A stretch of 64,000 bases of DNA from Brachionus plicatilis (lineage: Eukaryota; Rotifera; Eurotatoria; Ploima; Brachionidae): the NCBI GenBank assembly GCA_010279815.1, contig QEOQ01000251.1, positions 307,516 to 371,515 on the forward strand, written 5' to 3'. The position numbers were made by a program, and so were the translations under genes. Below the pieces are notes generated by a model. The model searched no databases. It saw only the letters and a list, made by a program, of their open reading frames with translations, and was not told the DNA's origin. Of the stretch, positions 53,385 to 63,504 are shown in pieces. The stretch's first letter is position 1. Each line of letters opens with the position of its first letter.

Positions 53385-55265
53385 AGCTAGAGCTCCTTCA
53401 GAATAAGTTAAAAAAAATAATAAAAAAAAATAAAATAAAAATAAAATAAAATAAAAATAAAATTAAAGTTAATAAAATGAGATAAAAAAAAAGAATCGAA
53501 ATAAAGTAAATAAGCTAAAAAAATGAAAGTTGAAAAGACATAAATAGGAATAGATTGTTACATGTTGCACATGTTTAAATAGTTCAAGTTTCAGGAAAAA
53601 AAGAAGAAATAGTAAGGTAGCAATTACACAATGGAGTTGGGTTTTCAATATATCTTGATTCGAAACCTTCTTTGTATTCCTTCACCAGTCTTACAACCAA
53701 TGGAATAGAATGACTCAGTCTTGTTCCAACATATCTCTCACTCAATTCAAAAAGCCGATTCGAGACTGTTAGTAATTTTAGTTTATTAAAAGCCTCATGA
53801 TGCACGATGTTGGAGGGAGTATCATATTTTAACTTAAGAATAGATCTGACTAAAGATTTATATAAATTTCCTAGTGTGTTTTGATTGAGACCCCATTTTT
53901 TGTTTGACAATATCTTAATAATATTTAGTCTTTTATTGAAGCGTTCTTTAATTTCGTCTACCAGTATATTAAAATTTAACTTAGAATCAAATTTAATACC
54001 AAGAAATTTGATTTCTTTTTGGCTCACTATTCTGTTTCCATAAATTTTTAAGTTTAGATTATCACTCTCTTTTTTGTACCTGGAAAAGACTACTGAACAC
54101 GACTTTTCAACTGATATCTTCATTTTCCATTTAATAAGCCATTGTTCTAGTTCGTTGAGGTATTTATTAATCTTATTTTCTAGGTTCCCCTTTTTGTTAT
54201 AAATGAAGAATGCTACTAGATCATCTGCGAAAAGCAGAGAGTATTCATTATTTGTTTTGTTTCTTTTAGGGATGTCATTAATATATATACTAAATAAAAG
54301 AGGACTAATTACTGAGCCTTGAGAAACACCTGCAGTTATTTGATATTCTTCGCTCAGATGGTCATTCACATTTACCTTAAATGTCCTAGAGTCTAAAAAG
54401 GATCTAATCCAGTTAGTCAAGTAATGAGGTGGATTTATTTTAATCAATTTAAAAAGTAAACCTTCATGCCAAACCCTATCAAAGGCTTTAGAAATGTCAA
54501 AAAAAAGGCCGCTAACTCTTTTTTTTCTATTAAATGATTCCACAATTTTTTGAATTAAAAAGAAAAGATTATCTGCTGTTCGCCGGTGTTTCCTAAATCT
54601 AGATTGCTCCTGGATAAGGAGTGAATTTTGTTCCAAAAAATTGTATAATCTTGAATATACTATAGGTTCCAGTAGCTTTCCTAAACAACTCGTTATACTA
54701 ATTGGTCTATAATTTAAAGGATCTTGTAAAGAAGAGGCTTTTTTTTGAACCATAGTAATGTTCGATGTTTTCCACGCTTTAGGGACTCTACCTTCTCGAA
54801 GAGATAAATTAAAAAGTTCTATGATTTCTATTAATGAATTTCTAGGTAAGTTTTTTAACATTAAATTATGAATTTGGTCAGGTCCTGATGCCGCTTCATT
54901 TTTCAATCTTTTTAAAGCCATAATTAATTCATTTAAGCAAATTGGATCATTAAAATTAGACTGGTTATAATTTCTAAAGAAATCAGAGTTAGAATTTAGT
55001 ATTTCGATATCTTTCTCAGAATCAATTAAATCAGAATTAGGACTAAATATTGAAGATAAGAGTTCTCCGAAGCATTTTCCCTTTTCTTCATTAGTTTTGA
55101 ATTCATTTTCATTTAAAATCAAATTAGGAATTAAATATGATCCTTTTTTTGTTCTAAATTTATTTATTTTTTTCCAAAAAGGTCTACTTGTCAGTGGGTT
55201 TTTTCCCATCTTCTCAATAAAATCAAACCAATTTTGATTCCAGAATAGTTTCAACCATGCTTAAA
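53385..55265 (-). mobile_element. LINE copy 3: non-LTR retrotransposon with long reverse transcriptase ORF
   Basis: The minus-strand ORF (55254-53584, about 556 residues) encodes the reverse transcriptase and C-terminal region of a CR1/jockey-type element. Visible: AASGPDQIHNLMLKNL, VPKAWKTSNITMVQKK, NYRPISITSCLGKLLE, FFDISKAFDRVWHEG, GVSQGSVISPLLFSIYIND, LLFADDLVAF with the FADD catalytic pair, and the tail LVKEYKEGFESR. The 5' part (endonuclease) is missing: the frame begins just after a TAA at about 55260. Compared with copy 2, 33 codons are deleted in frame between the SLV and RSIL segments, at a short repeat. The 3' UTR is A-rich and ends at a GAGCT hairpin near 53390. It is probably dead but recent. 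Confidence 0.9.
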
Positions 55266-55385
55266 TATTAAACGGTCAGGAATAAAGAAGAAATTTTAAG
55301 AAAATAATCACACAATGTATTCGAAAGCTATTATATCTTGATTGAAAGCTGCAATTTGGCACCAGTCTGAAAATCAATGGAAATA
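55266..55385 (-). pseudogene. Old LINE 3'-end fragment adjoining copy 3
   Basis: About 110 bp resemble the C-terminal tail region (AGGAATAAAGAAGAAAT..., then TTGATTGAAAG) of copies 2 and 3, strongly diverged. Copy 3 seems to have inserted next to or into it. Confidence 0.45.
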
Positions 55386-55503
55386 CTTAATTAACACTCA
55401 AATTACCAAAATTTTCTTACCAGACCTCTACTACCGGCGTGTCATTTTTGACATTACATTGGTAAAAGAATTCAAAATGATTTATTTTAGTGTCGAAACT
55501 ATT

Positions 55504-55535
<32 letters not shown>

Positions 55536-55845
55536 TATATAATTTAGAAGGAATAGTTCCTCTTGGCAGCTCCGAACGGCGTAGTGCCTTCTTTTCAGCC
55601 AGCCTGTTAGGAATATTTTGTAATTAATTATTATTATTATTTTTAATTTCAGCCTCATAGGCAATTTAAAATTGAATAAAAAAAAAATAAATAAAAAAAT
55701 AAAATATAATATAAGTTAAGTTACATGTTAACACGATTATCAGCAATTGCATTGATTAAATAACAATGGTCAATCGCCATCTGTTTTCAACCAGTTCGAT
55801 TTTGTTAAAGTTTTTAAAGGAGGAAGCAAATGCTGTGTAGATATA
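55386..55845. other. Non-coding with a LINE-like tail and possible coding relic
   Basis: (TTTA)n at 55502-55535. LINE-like tail hairpin GCCT-CAT-AGGC at 55652 followed by an A-rich microsatellite. Just before the MITE at 55846, a short coding-like stretch (FNQFDFVKVFKGGSK) may belong with 56087-56336. Confidence 0.35.
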
Positions 55846-56083
55846 CAGTACTGATTCGTCACGTGGAATTTACGTAAAATTACGTAAATCTACGAAATTT
55901 TTCGATAATTTACGTAAATTTACCGTATTTTACTTTAGCCAAAAAATGGCCGAATTTATGTAAATTTTTGTAAATTTTCACTCAAAAAAAAATTTCAGAG
56001 TTTCTATTGCTTTTTTTGACAAAAAGAAAATTTACGTAAATTTACGTAATTTTACGTAAATTCCACGTGACGAATCAGTACTG
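55846..56083. mobile_element. Complete 238-bp mariner-type MITE
   Basis: CAGTACTGATTCGTCACGTG at the left and its exact complement at the right, flanked by TA on both sides. The arms are full of TTTACGTAAA palindromic words. Total 238 bp, no coding. This is the best-preserved copy of the family seen partially at 2577, 37689 and 46089. Confidence 0.85.
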
Positions 56084-56086
56084 TAA

Positions 56087-56336
56087 ATGATTCCGAAACT
56101 GGCAATCAAAGATAAAAGGGAGAATGAGTCTGACACCAATGAAAATATCAATCTTGCAGAAAAATCAGCTTTCCCTTAGTCGAATGTCGGGAGTAAGGGA
56201 GAACATATTAATTTAAAAATTAAAGAAGGTCAAACCAATTTGGATAAAATTACGGTTCAAGATCAGTAAATTAGCTGACCTAAAAGGCCAACAAATCCAA
56301 CTGATAGAAATGGATAAGCATTTGTGTATGGTCTAG
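56087..56336 (+). pseudogene. Degenerate coding fragment interrupted by the MITE
   Basis: Three short open pieces in shifting frames with protein-like composition (AIKDKRENESDTNENINLAE; EHINLKIKEGQTNLDKITV; LADLKGQQIQLIEMDKHL) follow the MITE, and another precedes it. This looks like a decayed gene hit by the MITE. The family is unknown. Confidence 0.35.
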
Positions 56337-56516
56337 GAATACACTGAAAATTCAAACAATTATTCAATTTTTTTATTTTCGATATAATTAAAAAAAAACA
56401 GGACTATTTTTTAAATTAGTCGATAGAAGACGTAATGTCTTGTATTTAAGTGTTTGCTAAAATAAAATACAAACAGTTTGAACAAATTTTTTTTTAATAT
56501 CAATATAGCATTTAGA

Positions 56517-57054
56517 GGCAAATTGAAGTTCATGATCAAATGTAAATTTCAAATCAAAATTTTTAGTTGTTGATTCAAATAAAATGGTATTTTTTATCAA
56601 TTTTTTAATAATAAATGACTATACTTTATTAAACATTATTTGTTTAATCTATAATAAGATAGAAAATTATATGAATTTTTGTCTGAAGTAAAAAAAGAAT
56701 CTTAATCGATATTTTGAAATTTTGCAATACAAAATTTAACATTGTTTCGCCGTAAAATATTTTAATTACTATTAAAATATCATTTAAAGTCATAATTTGG
56801 ATACCTAAATGTCGATTTTAACTTGGATTACCTAAATGTTGATTTGTCTTTAAAATTTTCAAATAAAGATTTTAGAAGAATCAATTAAAGCTCAATTAGA
56901 AAAAAATGAATTGTTATTTTTTTTTAATTAAAATAATAAACATCTTATGTTTAATTTAAAAAAACTTTAAAAAAATCTAATTTCATCATTTTTATTAAGA
57001 TTTGAATCAATTAAATTTTGATCATTTGATTATGATCATGAACTTCAAGTTGCC
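56517..57054. mobile_element. Non-autonomous TIR element, GGCAAATTGAAGTT family, complete copy
   Basis: GGCAAATTGAAGTTCATGATCA at the left is matched by TGATCATGAACTTCAAGTTGCC at the right (one extra base). 538 bp, no ORF. Related to 2743-3278. Confidence 0.8.
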
Positions 57055-57132
57055 CATTTAGACAGAAATTATTTATTTTACCTCTTTCTTAATTAAATAT
57101 TTATCTAATTTACTTGGTTACCAGAGTGGCAA

Positions 57133-59304
57133 CCCAGGAACGAATTCCTATTTAGGATCTTGTAAGATTCCTAAGGGTTTTATAGGAAGTAAGATCCTGA
57201 TCAGATCATTAAAGATTCTTTTTAAGATTCCTATCGGATAAGATTTTTTAGGAGTTTTTGCCAAGAATCTTATCAAGATTTTTAAGGACTCCTAACAGGC
57301 TTTTTTACTTAAGATTCGATTAAGAAAATTATTTGGATTCTTAAATGGAAACTTATTAAAGATCTTGAATTAAAGAATTTATAAGAACCTTTAAAGATCT
57401 TAACTAAGATTCCTAAAAGATTTTTTTGTTCAGATTAATATAGGATTCTTGATAGGAGTCTTAGACGAAAAGCCTAAATTAGTATTAGATTAGGATTCCT
57501 ACAAGATTCTGTAAGATTCAATAGGAATGCACCTAGCTTTTCTTAAAAATTCCTTTTTAAAGGATCCTATTAGGATCTTAAAGGATAAAATTAGAATTTT
57601 TTTTTTGTTAAAAAAAATGTATTTTTGTTATGATTTTATTAAATTTTAAGTAAATTTTAATTTGCAAATATTAATCGTGTTCGTTTTCATTTAAATATTC
57701 ACACAAAAAAATTAATTCATTATCAAAGGCGCTTTCTTTTCATTAGAATGTGTCAAATTTGCTCAACGAAGTTTTTAGAAAAATCGACGGTGTGGTTTTT
57801 AGTTTTGATGATTTCCGCGTCACAATTGATCAAACTAAAACACAATTGAACACCATTGAAAATACACAAAATCAAGTGTTTGAAAAAATCGAACGGTTTG
57901 ATCGAATTCTAGCAAACATGTTTACAAAGATTGAAGATTTAGAACAAACACAGCATGTTGCTACGGTGTCATCGTCCGGTCAAAGTAGTTTTAGTCCTGA
58001 ATTGATAAGTCAAGCAAAAGATCAAATAGGAATCGACTTAACTGTTGACTTTGTATTATTATTTAATTGTTCTTTTAATATCAATTTTTATTTTTTTTAT
58101 ATTAGGTCTACAACGGTAAAAATATTCTTGCACTTTTTCCATTCAACAAGAACAACATTAACATTTATGGCACGAAGTTGATTGGTTAACTTTTCACAAA
58201 AAAAGAATTATACGAGGGTACGATTGAACCAACAAGGACACTAACTCCAGCTCTAGATCCAGTTCGAATAAATCTAATTAAAGGTATTTTTTCATTTAAA
58301 TTAAAAAAATATTCAAGTTTTAATTCTAAAAAACTTTTTAAGCATGTTATATGAAAAAATTAAAGACCGTTGAAGCATTCACTGACAACTGGGACAGTGT
58401 GGTTAAGTCACTTAGGCAAAAATGCCTGGATGCAAATAAATATCTAATTAAGCGTTAGATTAATTAATTTTTAATTTTCAATTTTCTATTGTTTTTTTTT
58501 AAGATCCAGAAGCTGGTGACTCCATGGACGATGCAAATGATGGTTCAAGGCCTTCAAATGAAACCCAGGACGATCAAGTCCCCATTCCTTCAAACCATAC
58601 TCCAGCAGACGAATCGGCATGGGATCAAACACAAATTGAACAACAAGAGCTTGACGTAAATATGAAATCCTTGCCCCCAATTTAAGTCCCAGCATTATTA
58701 CATTTTATTTTTTTTTATTTTTTTATTATTCAATTTGTTTTTTTTCCTTTTGATTTCTTTATTATTTTTTTTATTAGTATTATTTTGTTATTTTGTGTCT
58801 AGTTTTTTATTATTTTCCTTTAGCTTTTTTTCTTTATTGTTTCTTTATTATTTTGATTTTTTTTTCTATTATGATTTAAATAAATAGATTTTGATTTAGT
58901 TTAAATTTAAAATTTTTTTATTCCACCAAACCGATAGAATGTACTAAGGATATCCTAGATAAGCTTGAATAATAAAAAAAAAAGATCAATTAAGAATTCT
59001 TCATTTTCTTAACTATTCCTAACTTTTAGTCACAAGAAAAATTATCAGAACTTAAAAGATCCTAACATTTTCTAAAGTTTGAATTCTTAGATTTTTGATT
59101 TATAGTTTTTAGGAATTTATAGGATCCTATAAAATCCTATAATCATATAGGACTTTAAAGGAAATTAAGTTAGGATCCTATACCGTCCTGGACTAGGATC
59201 CTATACTGTCCTGGACTAGGATTTTTACTAGGAAATGAGCCAGAATCCTGTCAGGAAACATGATAGGATCCTAATTAGGATCCAGTTAAGAATTCGTTCC
59301 TGGG
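57133..59304. mobile_element. 2.17-kb TIR transposon carrying a BEN-domain gene
   Basis: The ends are CCCAGGAACGAATTC and GAATTCGTTCCTGGG, a perfect 15-bp inverted repeat. The outer 450 bp on the left and 330 bp on the right are packed with AAGATTCCTA and AGGATCCTA-type words in both orientations, as expected for subterminal transposase-binding repeats. The middle is occupied by a four-exon BEN-domain gene, and no DDE transposase is visible. A short target duplication (perhaps AA) cannot be fixed by eye. Confidence 0.75.
57747..58685 (+). pseudogene. BEN-domain protein inside the CCCAGGAACG transposon, with a premature stop
   Basis: Four exons with GT-AG junctions in matching phases: 57747-58052, 58106-58283, 58343-58453, 58504-58685. 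The first codes a coiled-coil (EVFRKIDGVVFSFDD, QNQVFEKIERFDRILANM). The next two code a BEN domain: ILALFPFN, GTKLIG-(stop)-LFTKKELYEGTI, LTPALDPVRINLIKACYMKK, VVKSLRQKCLDANKYL. The fourth is an acidic tail (DPEAGDSMDDAND...). BEN domains bind DNA in chromatin factors. A TAA at 58187-58189 replaces what is normally an acidic or polar codon before LF. One base change would explain it. The first exon with a start codon is not identified. The last exon could instead splice at GAC-GTAAAT. Confidence 0.65.
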
Positions 59305-59413
59305 AACTTTCTTATTTAATTTTGAGATATTTTGTTATCTAATAAATTATTAAACTTTTATTTCTTTTTTTGGAACATTCCATTAATTTAAAATTTAGAG
59401 TAGACTTATCAAT

Positions 59414-60204
59414 ATCACACTAGTGCGATGATAGACTTCTCGTAAGATTGGAGAAAGAGTGAGCGAAAGCTTAGGAAATTATGATGGAAGGCCACGTTTG
59501 CAGTCAAAAAGAAGCGAGGGTAAGAGATCGAGTCGGAGGCAATTGTGAAGGAAAGTGTAACAACTACGGCCGAAGTAATAAAAATTTTGTGAAAGGACTT
59601 CTTAAGTTTTACACATATTAAATTTGTTTGTTTTTATTTTCTAAATATAAGATATAAAATCAATCTTCATTTTAATTCTTGGTTATTAGTTAGTTTTTAG
59701 TTTTGATATTATTTGAGTTTAGTTAAGTTTTTGGATCCCGAACTCTTGTTCCAAAAAAGTTATTTCAAAACATGATTCTTTTAAATCTGAAAACATCCCA
59801 ATAGGATTAGATTGTAATAACTTACTTACTTTAACCGAAAATAAATTTTTAAAGGACCTTAAAGTCAAAAATTAAAACACAAGCAATATTCAATTTTTTA
59901 ATTGATTTGATTGATAAAAAAAAGAAATAGCAAATTTAATCTTAAGGCTACATTATTCTAAATTAATTAATAACACTGATAATTAGCACACTTGTACTCA
60001 AAGCTAGGTTGCTTTTTTAAAAAAAAAATTTGAAAATCTAACTTTAAAGGGTAAGATATCAATATAAAAATGTATTCAAACATTGAATTTTAATGAAATA
60101 TTAAAATTTATAAAAAAAAATTTTCTGAATAGCAAAAACGATTAATTTTACAAAAAACCAAAAACTCTGAATTAAGTAATTTTATATCATCGCACTAGTG
60201 TGAT
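59414..60204. mobile_element. TIR element with CACTAGTGCGATGATA ends
   Basis: ATCACACTAGTGCGATGATA at the left, complement at 60185-60204. The CACTA start could point to the CACTA superfamily, though CACTAGTG is palindromic and the exact end is unclear. A GC-rich coding-like island (59430-59600) has frames such as GNYDGRPRLQSKRSEGKRSS and SEAIVKESVTTTAEVIKIL, both broken. The remainder is AT-rich. Confidence 0.6.
60055..60172. repeat. Direct repeat, copy 1 (5' region of the 61596 gene)
   Basis: The segment GATATCAATATAAAAATGTA... is repeated at 61474-61590, right before the ORF. A scrap of that ORF (CATTCAACAAGAAAC) follows at about 60207, so an old partial duplicate of the gene's 5' part lies here. 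Confidence 0.65.
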
Positions 60205-60968
60205 TATCATTCAACAAGAAACAGTCAACATTTTTTTAAAATTTACTTTTGTTCCTTCAAGAAGGAAATAATTTTGTTTAACTTGAATCCGATTTTCACA
60301 ACGCCTAAATCTATGAAGAATTCAAACATTATGTAAACCGATAAAATTTTTCTATTGAATGTGTTCAGGAGTTGAATTCCTTTACCTAATGTTATTTTTT
60401 TTCGACTATTTACCAGTCTAATATTTATTCTTCACTAATTGTTTAGTTTTTAATATTTGCTGCTTTAGAATTTTTTTTTGTTTATCTAGGAAATCGCTAC
60501 AAATAATTTAGAAAAAATTTCGAAAAAACTGAAACATACACTTTTTTATTATTTATAAATGTGATAAATTTTTTAAATTATAAATAAATTATTTACCGAT
60601 AAGTTGTTTCAAAAATTACATTAAAAAAGACTTTCAAATCGAACTGAGAAAATTAAATTATTAAAAATTTTGTTCAGAAACAAACCTTGCGGGTAAGATA
60701 ACAAAACTTGGCATTTTAAGATAAATATTTTGATTTATATATTTTTCTTCCGTTTAAAATAACTCAAAGCTAGGTTCAACAATTCCATCTTGTTCTAGAT
60801 ACTTTATTCATTTAGTTAATTAATTTCGTCAGATTTTATCCTTTTTTTTATCATCATTCTCAATTTCTAGTCCTGATAAATTTGATTCATTTTTTAATTT
60901 TTGTTTTATTTTAAGCTAGTTTTCTTGCTTGTTTAAGTTTATTTTAAGCAAGTGTGGTCATATCTTTT
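60205..60968. other. Non-coding AT-rich interval
   Basis: No gene. AACTCAAAGCTAGGTT near 60760 also occurs near 59996. Confidence 0.4.
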
Positions 60969-61243
60969 TTAAGTTGTTTAAAAGTCCTAAAAAATATCCA
61001 AGTCCGGACATTTATTTTTAATTTTCATTCAAAAGTCCAAGTCCAGACTTTAAAATTTTGAATACTGAAGAAGAAATTTATGCTAAAATTGCAACAAAAT
61101 TCTGATATATGGCAAATTAAATGCATTAGACAACCCAAGAGTATATAAATACTTTAATATGAAGCCTGATCTAGCAAATTTTAAAAAAGTCTGTACTTGG
61201 ACTTGACTTGAGACATGTGACTTTTAAAAAACTCTGAATTAAA
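60969..61243. mobile_element. Diverged copy of the AAGTCCAAGTCCGGAC TIR element
   Basis: AAGTTGTTTAAAAGTCC and CAAGTCCGGAC at the left, CTTGGACTTGA and TTTTAAAAAACTCTG at the right, matching 18316-18536 in both orientations. Confidence 0.55.
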
Positions 61244-61271
61244 TTACTAATATTTTGTTGAACCTGGAACA

Positions 61272-61436
61272 TAACGTATTCCCTCTTTTGATTATGCTGC
61301 ACTACAAGCTAAAACATACAAATTAATGCAAAAAATTAGAAATTTTTTAGCATGGATGAGATATCCTTAAGTGCATGGTCCATGAGCTAGTATCTTAGCT
61401 TATGATGCAGCATAATGAAACGAGGAAATACGGTAA
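61272..61436. mobile_element. Short TIR element, ACCGTATTTCCTCG family
   Basis: ACGTATTCCCTCTTTTGATTATGCTGCA at the left (in two blocks) and TGCAGCATAATGAAACGAGG then AAATACGGT at the right are inverted. About 165 bp. Same ends as 5811-6321. Confidence 0.7.
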
Positions 61437-61473
61437 AATGTTGTAAAACTCTTAGAAAAGTTATTTTGGTTAG

Positions 61474-61590
61474 ATATCAATATAAAAATGTATTCAAACA
61501 TACAATTTTAATGAAATATTAAAAAAGATAAAAAGAAATCTTCTGAATAGCAAAAAAGATTAATTTTACAAAAAACAAAAAATTTAGAAT
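61474..61590. repeat. Direct repeat, copy 2, immediately before the 61596 ORF
   Basis: Diverged copy of 60055-60172, probably the promoter/5' UTR of the gene that follows. Confidence 0.65.
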
Positions 61591-61595
61591 AAAAG

Positions 61596-62531
61596 ATGAC
61601 TGATGTGAAGAAAATTTTAAAATTTATTTTTTATATTAATCTGATAAAACAACAAATATCAACAAACAATGAATCTTTAAACAAAACAAATGAATTTACA
61701 ACAATATCAAGCATTAATATTCATGCAGGTGATTTTAATGAAAATGATACTACCATTCAACAAGAAACTGAAATACTTGATTCGACCCATAAAACAACTC
61801 TAGATGAAAATTTATTGATGCCGATAATCGAAGAAAATGCATTATATCCAATTGAATCATTGAATATACAATATGATGAGCTTCAGAACACTTTTTCTAG
61901 CGCTGATGAAAATTCACATGCAACAACTGATACTACCATTCAACAAGAAACTGAAATACTTGATTCGACCCATAAAACAACTCTAGATGAAAATTTATTG
62001 ATGCCGATAATCGAAGAAAATGCATTATATCCAATTGAATCATTGAATATACAATATGATGAGCTTCAGAACACTTTTTCTAGCGCTGATGAAAATTCAC
62101 ATGCAACAACTGATACTACCATTCAACAAGAAACTGAAATACTTGATTCGACCCATAAAACAACTCTAGATGAAAATTTATTGATGCCGATAATCGAAGA
62201 AAATGCATTATATCCAATTGAATCATTGAATATACAATATGATGAGCTTCAGAACGATTTTTCTAGCGCTGATGATTTTGCTGTCAATATAAAGAACACT
62301 TTGTATGTTTTAATAAATAATGATCAAAATATTCTACCTATTTTTGACAGTCATTTACTTTTATCTTCATTTTTTACAAAAATGAAATGTTTCGATCAAT
62401 GCACTAGATTCAAATGTTATTATGTTGTCTATAATCACAGACTTTCAGAATGTCATTTATATTCCTTTTTTAAAACCCAATTATTTTCATTTAATTCAAC
62501 TGGTTTCTCAATTTTTTTTTCAAAAACATAA
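61596..62531 (+). CDS. Repeat-containing protein (three 61-residue repeats), possibly secreted with PAN-like tail
   Basis: 311 residues. The first 25 are hydrophobic-basic (MTDVKKILKFIFYINLIKQQ), a possible but weak signal peptide. Residues about 51-230 consist of a 61-residue unit, starting DTTIQQETEILDSTHKTTLD and ending FSSADENSHATT, three times in tandem. The 183-bp DNA units (from 61746, 61929 and 62112) appear identical for the first two and diverge only near the end of the third. The tail has four Cys in KCFDQCTRFKCYYVVYNHRLSECHLY, a spacing like that of PAN/apple domains. Function unknown. The acidic, Thr/Ser-rich repeats suggest an extracellular or matrix protein. Confidence 0.6.
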   Translation: MTDVKKILKFIFYINLIKQQISTNNESLNKTNEFTTISSINIHAGDFNENDTTIQQETEILDSTHKTTLDENLLMPIIEENALYPIESLNIQYDELQNTFSSADENSHATTDTTIQQETEILDSTHKTTLDENLLMPIIEENALYPIESLNIQYDELQNTFSSADENSHATTDTTIQQETEILDSTHKTTLDENLLMPIIEENALYPIESLNIQYDELQNDFSSADDFAVNIKNTLYVLINNDQNILPIFDSHLLLSSFFTKMKCFDQCTRFKCYYVVYNHRLSECHLYSFFKTQLFSFNSTGFSIFFSKT

Positions 62532-62918
62532 TTTGATTGTAATTTTTTTGATTTTTATTTAAGAATTTTTTAGATTTTTGATTTGAAATCTTTTTTCAGA
62601 TTAAAAAAAATTTTTAGTTTTAATATTAAGTTTTTAAAATTTCTTTTTGAAATTGTAAAAATATTAATTAGCGATTTCTTAAAATTGTGTTTTTTCTTTT
62701 TAAATGATATAAATTTTAATAAACTATAAAAATCATTTTTTTTAATTTTATTTTAATAAATCTTAATTTTAATGACTTTGCCTCTAACTAGGCCGCTACA
62801 ATTACTTCATTTTTTAATATCGGCAAAACAGCAAATTTTTTGATTTAAAATTTGACGTAAAATAAAAATTAATTATCAAGCTCGTTTTTGGAATAATATT
62901 TTTAAATTTATTTTTAAT
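62532..62918. other. 3' flank of the repeat protein gene
   Basis: T-rich, with AATAAA-type words near 62717 and 62755. No gene. Confidence 0.4.
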
Positions 62919-63075
62919 TACCGTATTTCCTCGTTCGATTTTGCAGCCTCAGAATCCGAAACACAACTTTGAACATTCAAAACTTACACCGCATGCGTCA
63001 AAGTTGTGTTTTGAGTCTTGGCCCACGTTTTAAGTAAAGATTTTTAATTTGATGCAGCATTAATAATAGATTTTC
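62919..63075. mobile_element. Single end of the TACCGTATTTCCTCG family
   Basis: TACCGTATTTCCTCGTTCGA and TTTGCAGCCTCAG as in 5811-6321, with an inner small inverted repeat (ACACAACTTTGA/TCAAAGTTGTGT). Right end not found, though GATGCGGCATTA recurs to 63225. Confidence 0.5.
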
Positions 63076-63308
63076 TGTCAAAAATATAATAAATATTTTT
63101 TTGAATTATGCATTTGATGCGGCATTACAAATTAAACAGAAAAAAAAATTGGAAATGAATTTTTTTATTATTTGATTAAAAAAAATACTAAAATTTTATT
63201 TTTGACGCGGCATTACCATTTAAAAAAATTTAAAATTGACTAGAAAAATATGGTAAATATTATAAAAAATAATACAAATTAAATATCGGATCGAAATAAC
63301 TATGAGAA

Positions 63309-63425
63309 TTAAAAAAAACAAGAGTTAATCACTTGAAGTTTTTGTCTTCTTATTTTTGAACCTTTAGGTCTACCTCGTCTTTTAAAACCCCTGCATTTTC
63401 TAAGTTTACTTGGCTTGTTTCTCAA
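63309..63425 (-). CDS. Possible C-terminal fragment with AT-hook (RRGRPKGSK)
   Basis: About 35 open codons on the minus strand to TAA: KPSKLRKCRGFKRRGRPKGS then KIRRQKLQ. The GRPKGS core with flanking Arg/Lys is a standard AT-hook, which binds AT-rich minor groove. No upstream part identified. Probably from a transposon. Confidence 0.3.
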   Translation of the reverse strand: MRNKPSKLRKCRGFKRRGRPKGSKIRRQKLQVINSCFF

Positions 63426-63504
63426 TAAAATAAAATAACACGATATTAAATGATTATGTCGATGAAGTCACACCATATGACGATGTAGAAGATTTCACAG
63501 TTTG

